Shown: positions 36,781 to 47,335 of the stretch, in pieces
Position numbering within the stretch: the stretch's first letter is position 1
Layout of the letters: each line of letters opens with the position of its first letter
NCBI GenBank assembly: GCA_022316685.1
Contig: JAKJHU010000085.1
Location: 1,674,001-1,738,000 of the forward strand
DNA: 64,000 bases
Source of the DNA: Progne subis subis
Lineage: Eukaryota > Chordata > Aves > Passeriformes > Hirundinidae
Reading direction: 5' to 3'
The notes under the pieces: generated by a model
Told to the model about the DNA's origin: nothing
What the model saw: only the letters and a program-made list of their open reading frames with translations
Databases searched by the model: none
Position numbers and translations under genes: made by a program

Positions 36781-36906
36781 GGGGGGGGGTTGGGGGTTTT
36801 TTTGGTTTGGTTTGGTTTGGTTTGGTTTTGGTTTGGTTTTTTGTTTGTTTTTGTTTGTTTGTTTGGGGGTTTTGTTGTTGTTTGTTTGTTTGTTTGTTTG
36901 TTTTTT
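36781..36906. repeat. (TTTGG)n / (TTTG)n simple repeat
   Basis: G10, then TTTGG units, then TTTG units with a G5 interruption, on the plus strand. About 0.35 kb upstream of the RHOF CpG island. Confidence 0.9.
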
Positions 36907-37594
36907 ATTCTGAACGGTGGTAGATTTGCACCCGAGCAGATCTTTCCGAAACTCAGTGTCACTCCCCTGACCTGTGCATTGGAGCCAAACATAATCCAGC
37001 AGCTGTGATCCCCTTCCAAAGCCAAACGTTCCCAGCTCTTGTGATCCCCTGCGTTCCACAGTACCAAAAAACGCCACGTGGGAGCCTGGGGTCACCACCC
37101 CTCTGCACTTAAAATGAGAAATTCTGGTTATTTTCATTGCAGCTCACCTTGGGCAGTGAGCAGATGATGAGCAGAGCTGTCGGTTCTCACCCAAGCAGTA
37201 CATCAGTGGAGAACAAGCGGTGAGTCCCTTGCCCATGACAGCACCAAGGTGCCTTTCCAGGGGTGCCTCGGGGGTCTCTGCCTGCCCTCACCGTGCCTGG
37301 CACCGCTCGGCCTCGGGACCGGGCACTCATCGGCCGTGAACTGGAGCGCTCCCTCACCGCTGGCCGCTCGGAGAGACCCAGCACGGCGCTGTAGGGGCCC
37401 CCTGTGAGAACCAATGGAACGGGAATAAATAAATGGGGATGGGGTGTGTGGGTGGAAGGGCAAAGGGACGGGGTCCGACGGTCCCGGGGATGGAGCCTCG
37501 AGGGCTGCCCGGCGGGACGGGCGGGCGGAGCGGCCCGGGTGTGTGTGAGGGGACGCGGCGCTGAGGGGGCGCGGCGCTGAGGGGCCTTCCCGCC

Positions 37595-37633
37595 ATGACC
37601 CCGAGCAGCCGCAGCCTGCGGGCCCGGCGATGA
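37595..37633 (+). other. upstream ORF in the RHOF leader (12 codons)
   Basis: ATG at 37595 with G at -3, twelve codons, stop TGA at 37631-37633. The stop overlaps a second ATG at 37630 (ATGA). That second ATG is in frame with RHOF and open for 64 codons up to the chosen RHOF start. Whether the leader includes this depends on the unknown transcription start. Confidence 0.5.
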
Positions 37634-37821
37634 GGCCCGAGGTGCGGGAGAGGCTCCCCCAGAGTCCCGGGGGGCCCGGGCGGGGCCCTGCGGCACCTGA
37701 GGCGGTGGCGGCCAATCCCCGGCGGGGCGCGGGCGGCTCTGCCCGCCCCGGGCGCGCAGGGGCAGCGGAGCCTCGTCCCGGCCGCGCTGCGCCCTCAGCG
37801 GGCCCGCTCCGCTCCCGCTCC

Positions 37822-37986
37822 ATGGAAGCGGCCAACGGGGCCGTGCCCGAGGGCGCGGCGGAGCGGCCCCGCGGCCCCGCGGCCGCCCCGTCGGGCAGGA
37901 AGGAGGTGAAGGTGGTGATCGTGGGCGACGGGGGCTGCGGGAAGACGTCGCTGTTGATGGTGTACGCCAAGGGCTCCTTCCCCGAG
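37822..37986 (+). CDS. RHOF: RHOF coding exon 1
   Basis: Residues 1-55: Ala/Pro-rich 25-residue leader, then [21 protein letters not shown] (in two parts) with the P-loop, ending SFPE. Donor GAG|GTGAGG, phase 0. Confidence 0.95.
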
Positions 37987-40900
37987 GTGAGGGGCTGCCA
38001 CCCCCGCGGGGCTGGGGGCAGCAGCCGGGGCCGGTCCCAGCGCTTGGGCCCCGCCAGCGCCGCTTCTCGCCATCAAAGAGTTCACTAAGTTTGGAAAAGG
38101 CCTCTGAGATCATCGGGTTCGTTCTCCTCCCTTTGCAGCAATACGCGCCCTCTGTTTTTGAGAAGTACACAAGCAGTGTGACGGTGGGGAAGAAGGAGGT
38201 CACCCTGAACCTGTACGACACCGCAGGTAAGGGGTTCCACTTTCCCGATCGCAGGCGGGCTGCGAGGGGCAGCTCCTGTGCGGCCACGGCGATAGCACCA
38301 CTCGGGGACATTGGCCTGGGACTGAGCCCAAACCCGGCCCAGACTTTCGTAACTTCAGGCAAATAAGCAGAAACTGTATTACTGTAAAATGTTGCTCCGG
38401 TGAAGGCACCCGCATTTCTGTTCCAGATGATTTTTCAACTGTCAGCTTAAACCAGAGCAATATTTGAAGACTGTAAAGTTCGACAGATTTTCAAATTGCT
38501 TCTCTACCAGCATAGTTTAACCATAGCATTGCAGATAAGACTGCTAGAGACCAAAGTTAAAACAAACCAACCACCACTACCTGTTGCGTATCAATGTGCC
38601 TTCCAGGAAAAAAAAAAAAAAAAGGATCGATTGTCTAATGGCAGTTCTGGTCATCACCTCATTCGTTATCTTAACAACCCAATTAATTCAGAAACATCAA
38701 ATAGCAAACATATCTGGAAGTATTAAAACCCAATTCCCAGATGCAAAGCATAATACAATCAACCAGGAAAATATTTTAATCTGCTGCCATGTGTGATTGA
38801 ATAGGGAAGGAGAAAAAAGGCTGTTTTGTGTTCAAATCAAAAGGCCATGGCAGTAAAAGTTATTTGAAAATGCTGATAGTTGTTCAGGTTCATTGGAGGA
38901 ACTTGTGAAATGGTTTGTGTTCAACTTCACTCGAAGTTGCCAGACTCTGTTATCCAGCTGCGTTCCTAAATGAACCCTAAAATTGACACGTGCTTGGTTT
39001 CAGCTCAGTGTAAATCATCTGTTTCAGTTCAAGCCTGTGGAGTTGTTCCAAATTTACACCAAGACAAATAAGAACCGAATGCAGTCCAGTCATTTTTAGT
39101 AGTAATAAAACACACTTACCTTCTTGTGTACTGCACGTGATAGCTGAAAACATAATTTAAAAGGCTTTTAATCTAAAAGTGATTTTCACTACTATTTTTT
39201 ACTACAGTGTAGTGAGATCCTGAGCACCCAATTTGCCAATGTGTTTTCTTGTGTCAGTGTTACTGTTCTAAGTCCATTTAGTTGGGGTAAGATACCTTCT
39301 ACTGAATGGCAAGGGATTTGGGTCTAAGTTTTAGAGGAAAAGAGGGCTGGAATGTGGTGTGAGCAACCAACGAGGGATTTCCTTAAGCCAGGGTGTTGGC
39401 ACCAAGAACCTGCCACTGCACTCATCACTTTTATATTTGTTTGCTGTCAGTGTGGATTTTTGCCTGTTATGTAATTCCTAGCTCTCATTTAAAGTCCCCG
39501 TGCTGCCACACATTCCAGCATTTGCCTTTGAAGTCTCTTCCAGGCTGTAAAGGAGCACAGGCTGGATCTGGAGATGGCAGTAAGCTGGGCAGGTGCAGCA
39601 TTGCAGCACTGAGCTCTCCTGAGCCTGGCAGCTCCTTGTGTCTCAGAGTTCATCTCTGCATCAGACCTGCAGCCACCAGCAGCCCAGGGACCCCTCACCG
39701 AGCCTGGTGCTGGTGGCTTATCACAGAATCAGAACAGTTTGGGTGGGAAGGGACCTTTAAAGGTCATCTAGTCCAGCCCCTGTGCAATGAACGAGGACGT
39801 CTTTAACTCGATCAGGTTGCTCAGGACCCTGTCCAAGCTGACCTTGAATGTTTTCATGGATAAAGCAGCCACAGCTTCTCTGGGCAGCCTGTGCCTCGTT
39901 GTGAAAAATATTCTCCTTTGTATGTATTGCAAATCTGCCTTCTGATAGTTTAAAATTGTTACCCCGTGTCCTGTAATTTCCCAGTTCATGCATGTAACTA
40001 TCTTGTCTGGAAACCTCAAAACCCAACATTTTTCACCTCCCAAAACAGCATCATGGCCACAAGGCTACAGGTTTCTTGGGGCTGTTGACACTTGTCTCCT
40101 CCCTTCCTGTTAAATTTCTTTTGCTTTGCATAAAACACAAAAAGAAAGAAAGCAGGGAGATTATCACCCGGGTTAAGACATTTGATTGGGAGGGGGAAAA
40201 ACCTGAATTTTGGTTCTGTTTCAAAGCTGCTTACATAGTTTTATATTACGTATCTGAAAACTCTGTCAAACTTTAATTCAAGCAGCTTCTCAGCCTCCTT
40301 CTGTAACTGGAAGTTTCGCTAGAGGAAGGACTCAAGCACGCGTTTTAATCTCATCCTGGTTTTAGTAGTACAAAACTGATGTTGAGTTCCGTAAGGGTTA
40401 GGCTAGGACCAAGAGCTGTGTATTTTTAGGATCTTGCTTGGAGCAGCACTAAATAGAGCTGGGTGTACTTCAGCATCATGGAAAGGTAAAGGATGGGTTC
40501 AGCTCCATGGGCTGTTTAAAGTTGGAAGGATTCTTTATATTGTCAAGTCCTGTGCAGCTCGAACCTTTGAGCTTGTCCTACTTAGTGAGGAAGGAGGACA
40601 CAAGCAAAAAGCTTAAGAAACAAATGTTTCAAGATACAAAAGTTATTCTTTCCTTGAAGAGAATTTCAGTAACAAGTGAACTTAATGGATTAGTCTGAAA
40701 TGTACCAGAAAAAGAATTTTTGGTGCGAGTTTTGTACTGTGCTGCCCTGTCTTCCTCGTCAAACACGTCTTGCTGTTGCAGGAAGTTGGTGATATATATA
40801 AGCAATGTGTAAAGGCTTTGTAACGTCACTTGTCTGGTCTGCAAGCAGCCTTTGCAGCTGCTTTTTCAATTAAAAGTTTCCATTTCCAGCTGTGCATGAC

Positions 40901-43900
40901 AGAGGCAGAGGCACTGAGGGGTAAAGGAACTCTGTAGCTTTTCCATGCTGAGGGAGCAGTGTCGATCCTCTAGGTGCAGTTCAGACACGAGGGTGATTCC
41001 TGATGCAGGAATTTCTCGGAACAGAGAGCAGAGAGAGCACTGCTGGGCTGGGGAGGAAGTAATGCCTCATCATTGTGGGTACTTGCTGTGCCTGACAGGA
41101 AACACATGCAAGGCCTCCAGTGAGGTTTTTCAGGTCTCTGATGACAGAAGCACGAGATCTTCAGAGAAATTTTAAAAGCTAGTGAATGCAAGAATAATTT
41201 ATCATAACTTTGAGAGGGAAGTCGTGCCTGAGTAAGACAAAAACCCCAATTTTGTAACTGATATGCGCCCCTCCTGCACTAAGTGTCGTCTTCTATCAGT
41301 TTTCTTCCTGCCAAGAATGTCTTTTTCCCAATTTGTTTTAAGCTGAATAGGGAAAAAACACACAGCTGGCAAGCAGCTCACAGGCTGGCACTTCTTTGGT
41401 GATAAGTGGGCAAAGGGGTGAGGAAGAGCAGACAGAGGTGAACATGCACAAGAGACTCAGACCTGTGGTTTCACTTCTCCTGTTCACCCTCCCCACCACA
41501 GGGCCTGACTGCAGTGATGGGGTTACACAGCATCTCCCAGAAGCATGCAGGGCTGGGAGCTTGGCAGAGAATTAGCAAATTTGAGGTGAATTCAGGTGGG
41601 TGGAGTTTTTTCTTTGGAAAAACCTGAGATCTCTGATGGTAAGATGAATTGAGGAAGACAGAGGAGTCACAGATATGCTCACACGTAGGCAGATATTTAA
41701 CCAACTCCTCCACAACATGTTTTGTGTTAACTGGGGAAAAAAAACCAGCTACCTGTGTTTGAGGAAGCACACACAGGGCTTTGCATAGACATTCAGTTAC
41801 TTCTTAGGTTCACTCCTGTTTCTACTTTTTAAAACTCTTTTAGTAAAATGACTTAAATCTGTCCTAAATTAGCTCTGACCACAGACTGAGCAGCTTTACA
41901 GAGAAAAATGTTTCCCAGGCCCTTTCTTGCATTTTACCAGCAGCACTTGAGGACAGGGGGTGAAAGGGATTGTTTTCAGAGAGGGGGATGTCTATGTTTA
42001 GACACAGCTTGATCTGGGTTCTGTTACATCCTCAGCAACTGAGGAGCTGCATCTGAGCTCCTAAAGAGCAACTTCCTTCTCCTTCCCCTTGAGTGCTGCA
42101 ACCACCCGACTGTAACACAGGTTAAGCAATTGCCACCTCACCTTCCCCCTCTGCTCTCTGCACCCCACCCTGTTCTATGCTCTCTATCCAACATTCCAAA
42201 TGTTTTACACAGCATTTTCTCAAGCATTTGTTGTTTGCTTAAAAACTCATAAGTGCAAAGCTGAATTTGAAGATGAAGGAGCAGCTCAACAGGGCATATT
42301 CTATAGTTTTTGACTCACAATACAACATATATAAAAATAATTGCATAATTAAAGGCACTTTTTCTGTTATCCCATCTAGGAGAGTATGAATTTAGGGGTT
42401 TCTTCTGATTCCAGGCAAATAAACATGTTTCTCCCAAGGGGACAGCCCTGTCCGCCTCATAAATTGCCAACAACAACTTGGAGGACCTTTTAACTTTACA
42501 AGCTATGTTGTTAGAAACTCAGAGGCCTGAACTTCAACAAGGAAAATTTTACACAGCACTAGAGGAAGTTAGAAGAGAGAAAAAAAAAAAAAGTTTGGCA
42601 CCTGATGTGTTTATTGCATTTAAGGGATTATCTCAGCAAAAATGGCAAATCGGTTGCAAACAAGTAGATGGATTGGGAGAATAAGAAGGGATAAACAGTA
42701 CAGTCTTTGCTCTGAATGTTTATACAACATGCATAATTTTGTCAATTGTGTATTATTTCTGGATTAAACCCTGAGAGATCAATCCCTCTTTGTTCTGCAC
42801 CTCCCCACAGAGCACACGGCTCTCGTGGAAGCCTAAATAAAAAGTGGTCCAAATCCAAGATTCCCGTTGCACAAACATCTCAGGCAAACTGAGTAATGAC
42901 TTATCCAGCAGGGATTGCCTTGGAATAATCTGTATCTCAACCAATCATTTAAATTAAGGAAGGGAGAAAATTATTGTAGTATTATTGGCCTTCTGGTATC
43001 TGCAGTTCTTCAGACTGGAGACAAAAATGTTGGCAGGTGTTGAGTACATGACTTGGGACTGAGGCAGGTGCCAGAGCAGAAATTGTTGCTGTAAAGTTGG
43101 GGCACACTGAAATTTTCTGCATTCCTTCGTTTGAAATATCAACAAGAAGGTTTGAGATGTGGAACTTCCCTGTAGGGCAGTTTCTGGTCTGTGTGTGGAC
43201 TGTGGTGATGGTGGGAAGGAACAGCACTCTCAGTTCTCCTTGTGGAAATTCAGTACCTCACAGACACGTACCTGATTCCAGCATTCAGATGATAAATGCA
43301 CCTTCTACAGACTGCTTGAATCAAGCTTTCTTCCTTATGAAATGAAAATGATTGTTTTGGTTGTTGTTTTTTTTTTTTCCCCTGAGCTGCCAGCTGTATC
43401 TGGGAATTACTGCCTTCTTGAACTTAATCTCTCAAAGCAAGACACCTTCAGACCGTGGCACGGTGATTACTGTAAGGAAAGAGTACAGGTCTGAAGCAAA
43501 TCAGCTTCCTCTTGTCACATCACGTGCTAGAATATCCCTAATCAGAAGTATGACAAATCCTCTGCTTTTCCAGAATTCAGCAGAATTCCCTTAGATCTGC
43601 TGGGGAGTCCTGCTTCAAAGGCCATTTAAGCCTGGCTCATGCTGCAGCATGGCTTGTACAATCCTGTGTGTAATCACTGCTTCCTCTCTGCTCACCAGGC
43701 TGAGAAAAGCAAATTTGCCACTAAGGTTTCTACTTCACCATTCCTGTCCAGCAAATACAGCATTTCTTCTCCTCACAGCATCACATGTACAAATGATTTT
43801 GGGGACTGCCACTGTCAAACTGAAAATGTTTAATAATAATTGTCAGATTCCTCTTGATGACTTTATTTTTGAGCAGCGACTTGGCAGTTGGTGTTTAGAA

Positions 43901-46900
43901 CTAAGTCCTCAGCAAGTGGACAAAGCAGGCTTTTTATTAAAACCTGCCAAAAATGTGTTCTGTATTTTAAACCATCAGTTTTGTCAGTGAGGGAGAATCT
44001 CCTGTGCTCAAGGAATTTTACAAGTATGAAAAATTTGCAGTCTGTGCAATTATAGTACCATTGTTCTTGATCTCAAGTGTGTGTCTGTTCACATCCCCAT
44101 TGTTCTGCTTGTTCAGGACAGAGATTTCATCCAAACCATCCTGTGTGTTTCAGGGCAGGAGGACTACGATCGGCTACGGCCACTTTCTTACCAGAACACC
44201 AACGTGGTGTTAATTTGTTACGATGTCATGAACCCCACTAGCTATGATAATGTAGCAGCCAAGGTAAGAGGCTTCTAAATGAATTCCACATGCCTGATTT
44301 ATGACAAGATGTCAGATCAGAAATGCTGGTGCTTTTAGTGTCTTGTACCCTGGGCGTGTGGATGCCCAGATCACTCATCATGCGCTGAGCTGCAGGTCAC
44401 AGACCTTAGACCTGGAGCTCACCCCTCCATGGCTCCTAAGTGCTCAGATCTGGGGTTGACTCTCACTAAAAAGATCAAAAACCTGCAATAAAATCACTGC
44501 TTTATCTGTAGCAATGTCACACAACCAACATTGCACATCTTAGAGTCAGAACTGCTTCCATCACATGTGTATTTAACTGCAGGGGAGCGATGAGAGCAAC
44601 CACTTCTCTGTGCTGGGATTTCTCAAAGCTCCGAAGCATTCTTGGACATAGCACCAGGAAAACAAAGCAAGACTTAGTCCAAATTCTGCTTTTACATGTG
44701 ACTTTAGAGGAGCTCCTCAGAATTTGAACAGATGGTAAATAAACATTTTGGCATAGAGACAGATACCACTATGTTTTCATAAAGCAGCTGACTTTGGGTA
44801 GGACTTTTAAACATTTCTGAGATGTAAATAGTGCATGTCGCCCCCACCCCCAACTAACTCTAAACCTCTGAAATTTCAGCTTACATTAAATGCTGCTTGA
44901 CTGTATTGTTTTGATTTCAGGAAACAAACGACAAAATAAAAGCCAGATGTAAAAGTTTTGTTTTTCTACCCCAGTGGTATCCTGAAGTGAATCACTTCTG
45001 CCGGGGTGTCCCGCTCGTGCTGATCGGCTGCAAGACAGACCTCCGGAAGGACAAGGAGCAGCTGCGCAAGCTCAGGGCTGCCAAGCAGGAACCCATCACC
45101 TACAACCAGGTAAACTTCAGTGTTTCTGAAGTGGTGGCCTCTTGGCAGGAGATAAAGCATGTGATGGCACTGCTCCTCACAGGTGTGATCACAGACGCTG
45201 CAAAATTAGGGGATCCAGATAAAGAAATGATTGACAGCACTAACAGAGATTTCTGGAAGTTCTTTCTGGAAGTGGTCAAATCACCACCCATTTTTAGTGC
45301 CAAAGTAAAGAGAAATATGAGCAGTTTTAAAGGACACAACTATCTGCCTTCTATGTTCATCGCATCTCATTCTTCTTTCACAGCTGGGTAATCACTGTTA
45401 CAAGTTTGTAAGCCTTAACAAGTTAACATTGCAGCCATCACTGGTGCTTTGATCAGTACTGTGATAAAGACTGGAGATGTTAGGAAACACATTCCTATAT
45501 TAAATACGCTGACTGTTCTGGAATAAATGTATTTTGCAAATCCTACTTAAAAATAAATCCTTTCAAGGCCAATAGCAAGAACATCTGCAAGGTTTCTCTG
45601 ACATGAGGGACTGTGCTTTGATGTCTCTAAAGTAATCTTAAGAAAACTATGTATTATCAGTATCTCTAAGTATTATGAAGCAATGAGATTTATGAGTAGT
45701 GTTATGTCAGTGGCATAGCTGTCCTAGGTTCAGGAGAACAGTGATGGAACAGCTTGTCCCATGTCACACAAGACCTTTCTGCTCTGGTCCTCCAATTTTT
45801 CATTTTCTTTTTGCTAAACTACAAAGCCATCCTTCTCTCACCTCAGAGCAAGAACAGCAGCTTTCAAACTGAGACACACGTCCAGGGAACAGGGTCAAGT
45901 GCGCTACGACCTTGAGTGAATCACCACTTCTTCTAAACAGCAGGAAAATAAACTGCAATTGCATCACCACGAAACCTTTTAGTTCGTCTCCCTTGCACAC
46001 AAGATGAGGTCCCAGCCTGTCACTGTGAACAGTTGCAGATTGTCCCTTGTTTGCGTGAATAAATCCCTTCATCATCCTCACATGAGAGAGGTTCCAGGCA
46101 AGCAACAGACACTTCTGGCTGGTCTGCTGGGGCCTCATGCAGTTAAACTCAAGGACCCACATGTTATACAAACTTTGTCTCCTACGTGAGCCCTCCCACT
46201 TGGTTTTTCCTCCCTGAAATATGCTCTACCTCAGTTTTTTACAGCTGGCACCTTGAGCCACACGACATAGTGCTTCCCACGCCAGGCACAGAGGATCTGA
46301 ACAGTATCTGCCACCACTGCAGCTTGCAAACAACTGGAAAGAGATAAAGTGCTTAACTATGAAGAAACCACTCCCCTCACCCCAACAGAAGCCCAAGTGA
46401 CCCCACTCCCAGAGATTATAATGAATAAATGCAGAGTCTGTGAGCCATGGGTTGCAGACGTGGAATTCACAGTGAAAGGCTCACAGACATTCAAACCTGG
46501 GGGCTGGCTCTGCAGGGACAGTAAAAGGATCACAAGTAAGAAATCACTGTGCTTTGTCTGTAGTGATTTCACACAACCTGCATTGCATGGAAAATATTTT
46601 AGATTCAAGCCTGGTCCCCTTGCATGGCTGAGAAATGCAGGCACCCATTTGTTTTTATGAGGATTTTGGCTGAGCCCTTGTGATGCTTCAAAGCAGAAGT
46701 CAAGGTTCCTGCATGAGCACCAGCAAAACAAGGCAAGGCATCAATGCAGAATCTGTTCTTGCATGTGACATTCATTACTAAAGGTGACATCACAGAATAG
46801 TTAAGGTCAGGCCTGAAAAAAATACCACCATGCAGACATCTTATCCTCACTCAAGTACCAAGCTCAGCATTTAGTTTAAAGAAATTCAATACTGAGAATA

Positions 46901-47335
46901 TTTTTGTGCTATCAGGACTCTGCATCTCAAGAGTCTCTAATGCTCTGAACTCTTAGACCAGGATTTGGTTCAGCATAGTGGAAAAAACCCAAGTTTATTT
47001 ACAGTTCTTCAGTTTATTATCAATGCCACTCACTCTCTAGCACTGCACTCACAGGCAGCTTCTTTCTTCATGATTGCAAAATGTACAAATTAATTCCCTT
47101 TCTTCCCAACTTACCTTCCTTCTCTCATCTACTGAACCTAGATATTTTCTTACCTTTTTGTTCTTTTCAGGGTGAAGCAGCTTGCAAGGAGATTAATGCA
47201 GAAATTTACCTGGAATGTTCAGCAAAATGTCGTGAGAACATAGAAAATGTTTTTAAAGAAGCCACAACCATTGCACTGAGTGCCATGAAGAAAGCCAAGC
47301 AGCAGAGGAAAAGGAAAGTGTGCTCAGTGCTATGA
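37822..47335 (+). CDS. RHOF: RHOF (Rif), Rho-family small GTPase, complete, 220 aa
   Basis: RHOF is a plasma-membrane GTPase that drives filopodia through formins such as mDia. Exons: 37822-37986, 38139-38226, 44154-44263, 44975-45109, 47171-47335; phases 0, 1, 0, 0. Visible motifs: P-loop GDGGCGKT (35-42), switch I region [11 protein letters not shown]3 DTAGQ (82-86, catalytic Gln86), Rho-type CKTDL (G4), the Rho insert [20 protein letters not shown]5 ECSAK (181-185), polybasic [10 protein letters not shown] and CAAX box CSVL (217-220). A final Leu predicts geranylgeranylation. Human RHOF is 211 aa; the excess is at the N-terminus before GRKEVK. Start at 37822 chosen because its text (MEAANGA) resembles known RHOF starts, though its Kozak is weak (T at -3) and the frame is open upstream to 37630. 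Nearest alternatives are RHOD and CDC42-like GTPases; sequence and synteny favour RHOF. Confidence 0.97.
38139..38226 (+). CDS. RHOF: RHOF coding exon 2
   Basis: Residues 56-84 plus one base of Gly85: switch I ([13 protein letters not shown]) and the first part of the DTAG motif. Acceptor CTTTGCAG, donor CAG|GTAAGG, phase 1. Confidence 0.96.
38227..44153 (+). other. RHOF intron 2
   Basis: 5.9 kb, holding the CR1 fragment at 39.72-40.03 kb, an A17 run at about 38608-38624 and otherwise unique sequence. An open frame at 42478-42684 has no recognisable family. Confidence 0.8.
39719..40030 (-). mobile_element. CR1 LINE, 5'-truncated 3' fragment
   Basis: On the plus strand it starts with TCACAGAATCAGAACAG then TTTGGGTGGGAAGGGACC and AAGGTCATCTAGTCCAGCCCC, the reverse complement of the avian CR1 3' end. 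Downstream GTTGCTCAGGACCCTGTCC, GACCTTGAATGTTTTCATGG and GGCAGCCTGTGCC are also CR1 text. CR1 sense is therefore minus, with its 3' end at about 39719 and truncation near 40030. No intact reverse transcriptase is present. It sits in RHOF intron 2, antisense to RHOF. Confidence 0.92.
44154..44263 (+). CDS. RHOF: RHOF coding exon 3
   Basis: Two bases of Gly85, then residues 86-121: [15 protein letters not shown] (switch II) and [17 protein letters not shown]. Acceptor GTTTCAG, donor AAG|GTAAGA, phase 0. Confidence 0.96.
44370..44720 (+). repeat. diverged intronic repeat, copy A (RHOF intron 3)
   Basis: Shares blocks in the same order and orientation with 46435-46790: GTCACAGACCTTAGACCTGG, AAATCACTGCTTTATCTGTAG, TCACACAACCAACATTGCA, and AGCACCAGGAAAACAAAGCAAG followed by CATGTGAC (quoted in part). 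Neither copy matches a repeat family I know. Confidence 0.65.
44975..45109 (+). CDS. RHOF: RHOF coding exon 4
   Basis: Residues 122-166 in 45 whole codons: [23 protein letters not shown] (G4) and the Rho insert helix. Acceptor TACCCCAG, donor CAG|GTAAAC, phase 0. Confidence 0.96.
45110..47170 (+). other. RHOF intron 4
   Basis: 2.06 kb. Contains copy B of the diverged repeat (46435-46790); the rest is unique A/T-rich DNA. No RNA gene seen. Confidence 0.8.
46435..46790 (+). repeat. diverged intronic repeat, copy B (RHOF intron 4)
   Basis: Counterpart of copy A, with GGCTCACAGACATTCAAACC, AAATCACTGTGCTTTGTCTG, TTTCACACAACCTGCATTGC and GAGCACCAGCAAAACAAGGC followed by GCATGTGACATTCA. Spaced about 2.07 kb from copy A with exon 4 between them. 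Confidence 0.65.
47171..47335 (+). CDS. RHOF: RHOF coding exon 5 (C-terminus)
   Basis: Residues 167-220 and stop TGA at 47333-47335. Starts [14 protein letters not shown], then ECSAK (G5), ends in the polybasic stretch and CSVL prenylation box. Acceptor CTTTTCAG. Confidence 0.96.
   Translation, partial: GEAACKEINAEIYLECSAKCRENIENVFKEATTIALSAMKKAKQQRKRKVCSVL

Larger units (their letters stand above)
25520..37200. other. intergenic region between SETD1B/orphan island and RHOF
   Basis: 11.7 kb with no coding exon recognised on either strand. Seen: an old CR1/L3-like fragment (about 26855-26935), a G-rich run (28508-28548), a (TG)n run (30136-30158), a 23-bp tandem duplication (31333-31378), a possible hAT transposon end (33541-33572) and a T/G-rich tract (36781-36906). 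The longest open frame (30250-30804, minus) starts with GTG and has no family signature. Confidence 0.6.
37250..38060 (+). promoter_or_regulatory. RHOF: RHOF CpG-island promoter and first exon
   Basis: G/C-rich, CpG-dense block that spans the RHOF first coding exon (37822-37986). No TATA box in a plausible position was seen. The transcription start is not visible from sequence; the short upstream ORF at 37595-37633 would be in the 5' UTR if transcription begins before it. Confidence 0.75.

Noticed and set aside
42478..42684. 69-codon frame in RHOF intron 2 with a Lys run
   Set aside because: The Lys run is an A tract; no family match and no exon borders.
46783..46830. CACAGAATAGTTAAGGTCAGGCC as a second CR1 end
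   Set aside because: Only the first few bases resemble CR1; the conserved GGAAGGGACC and CATCTAG blocks are absent.
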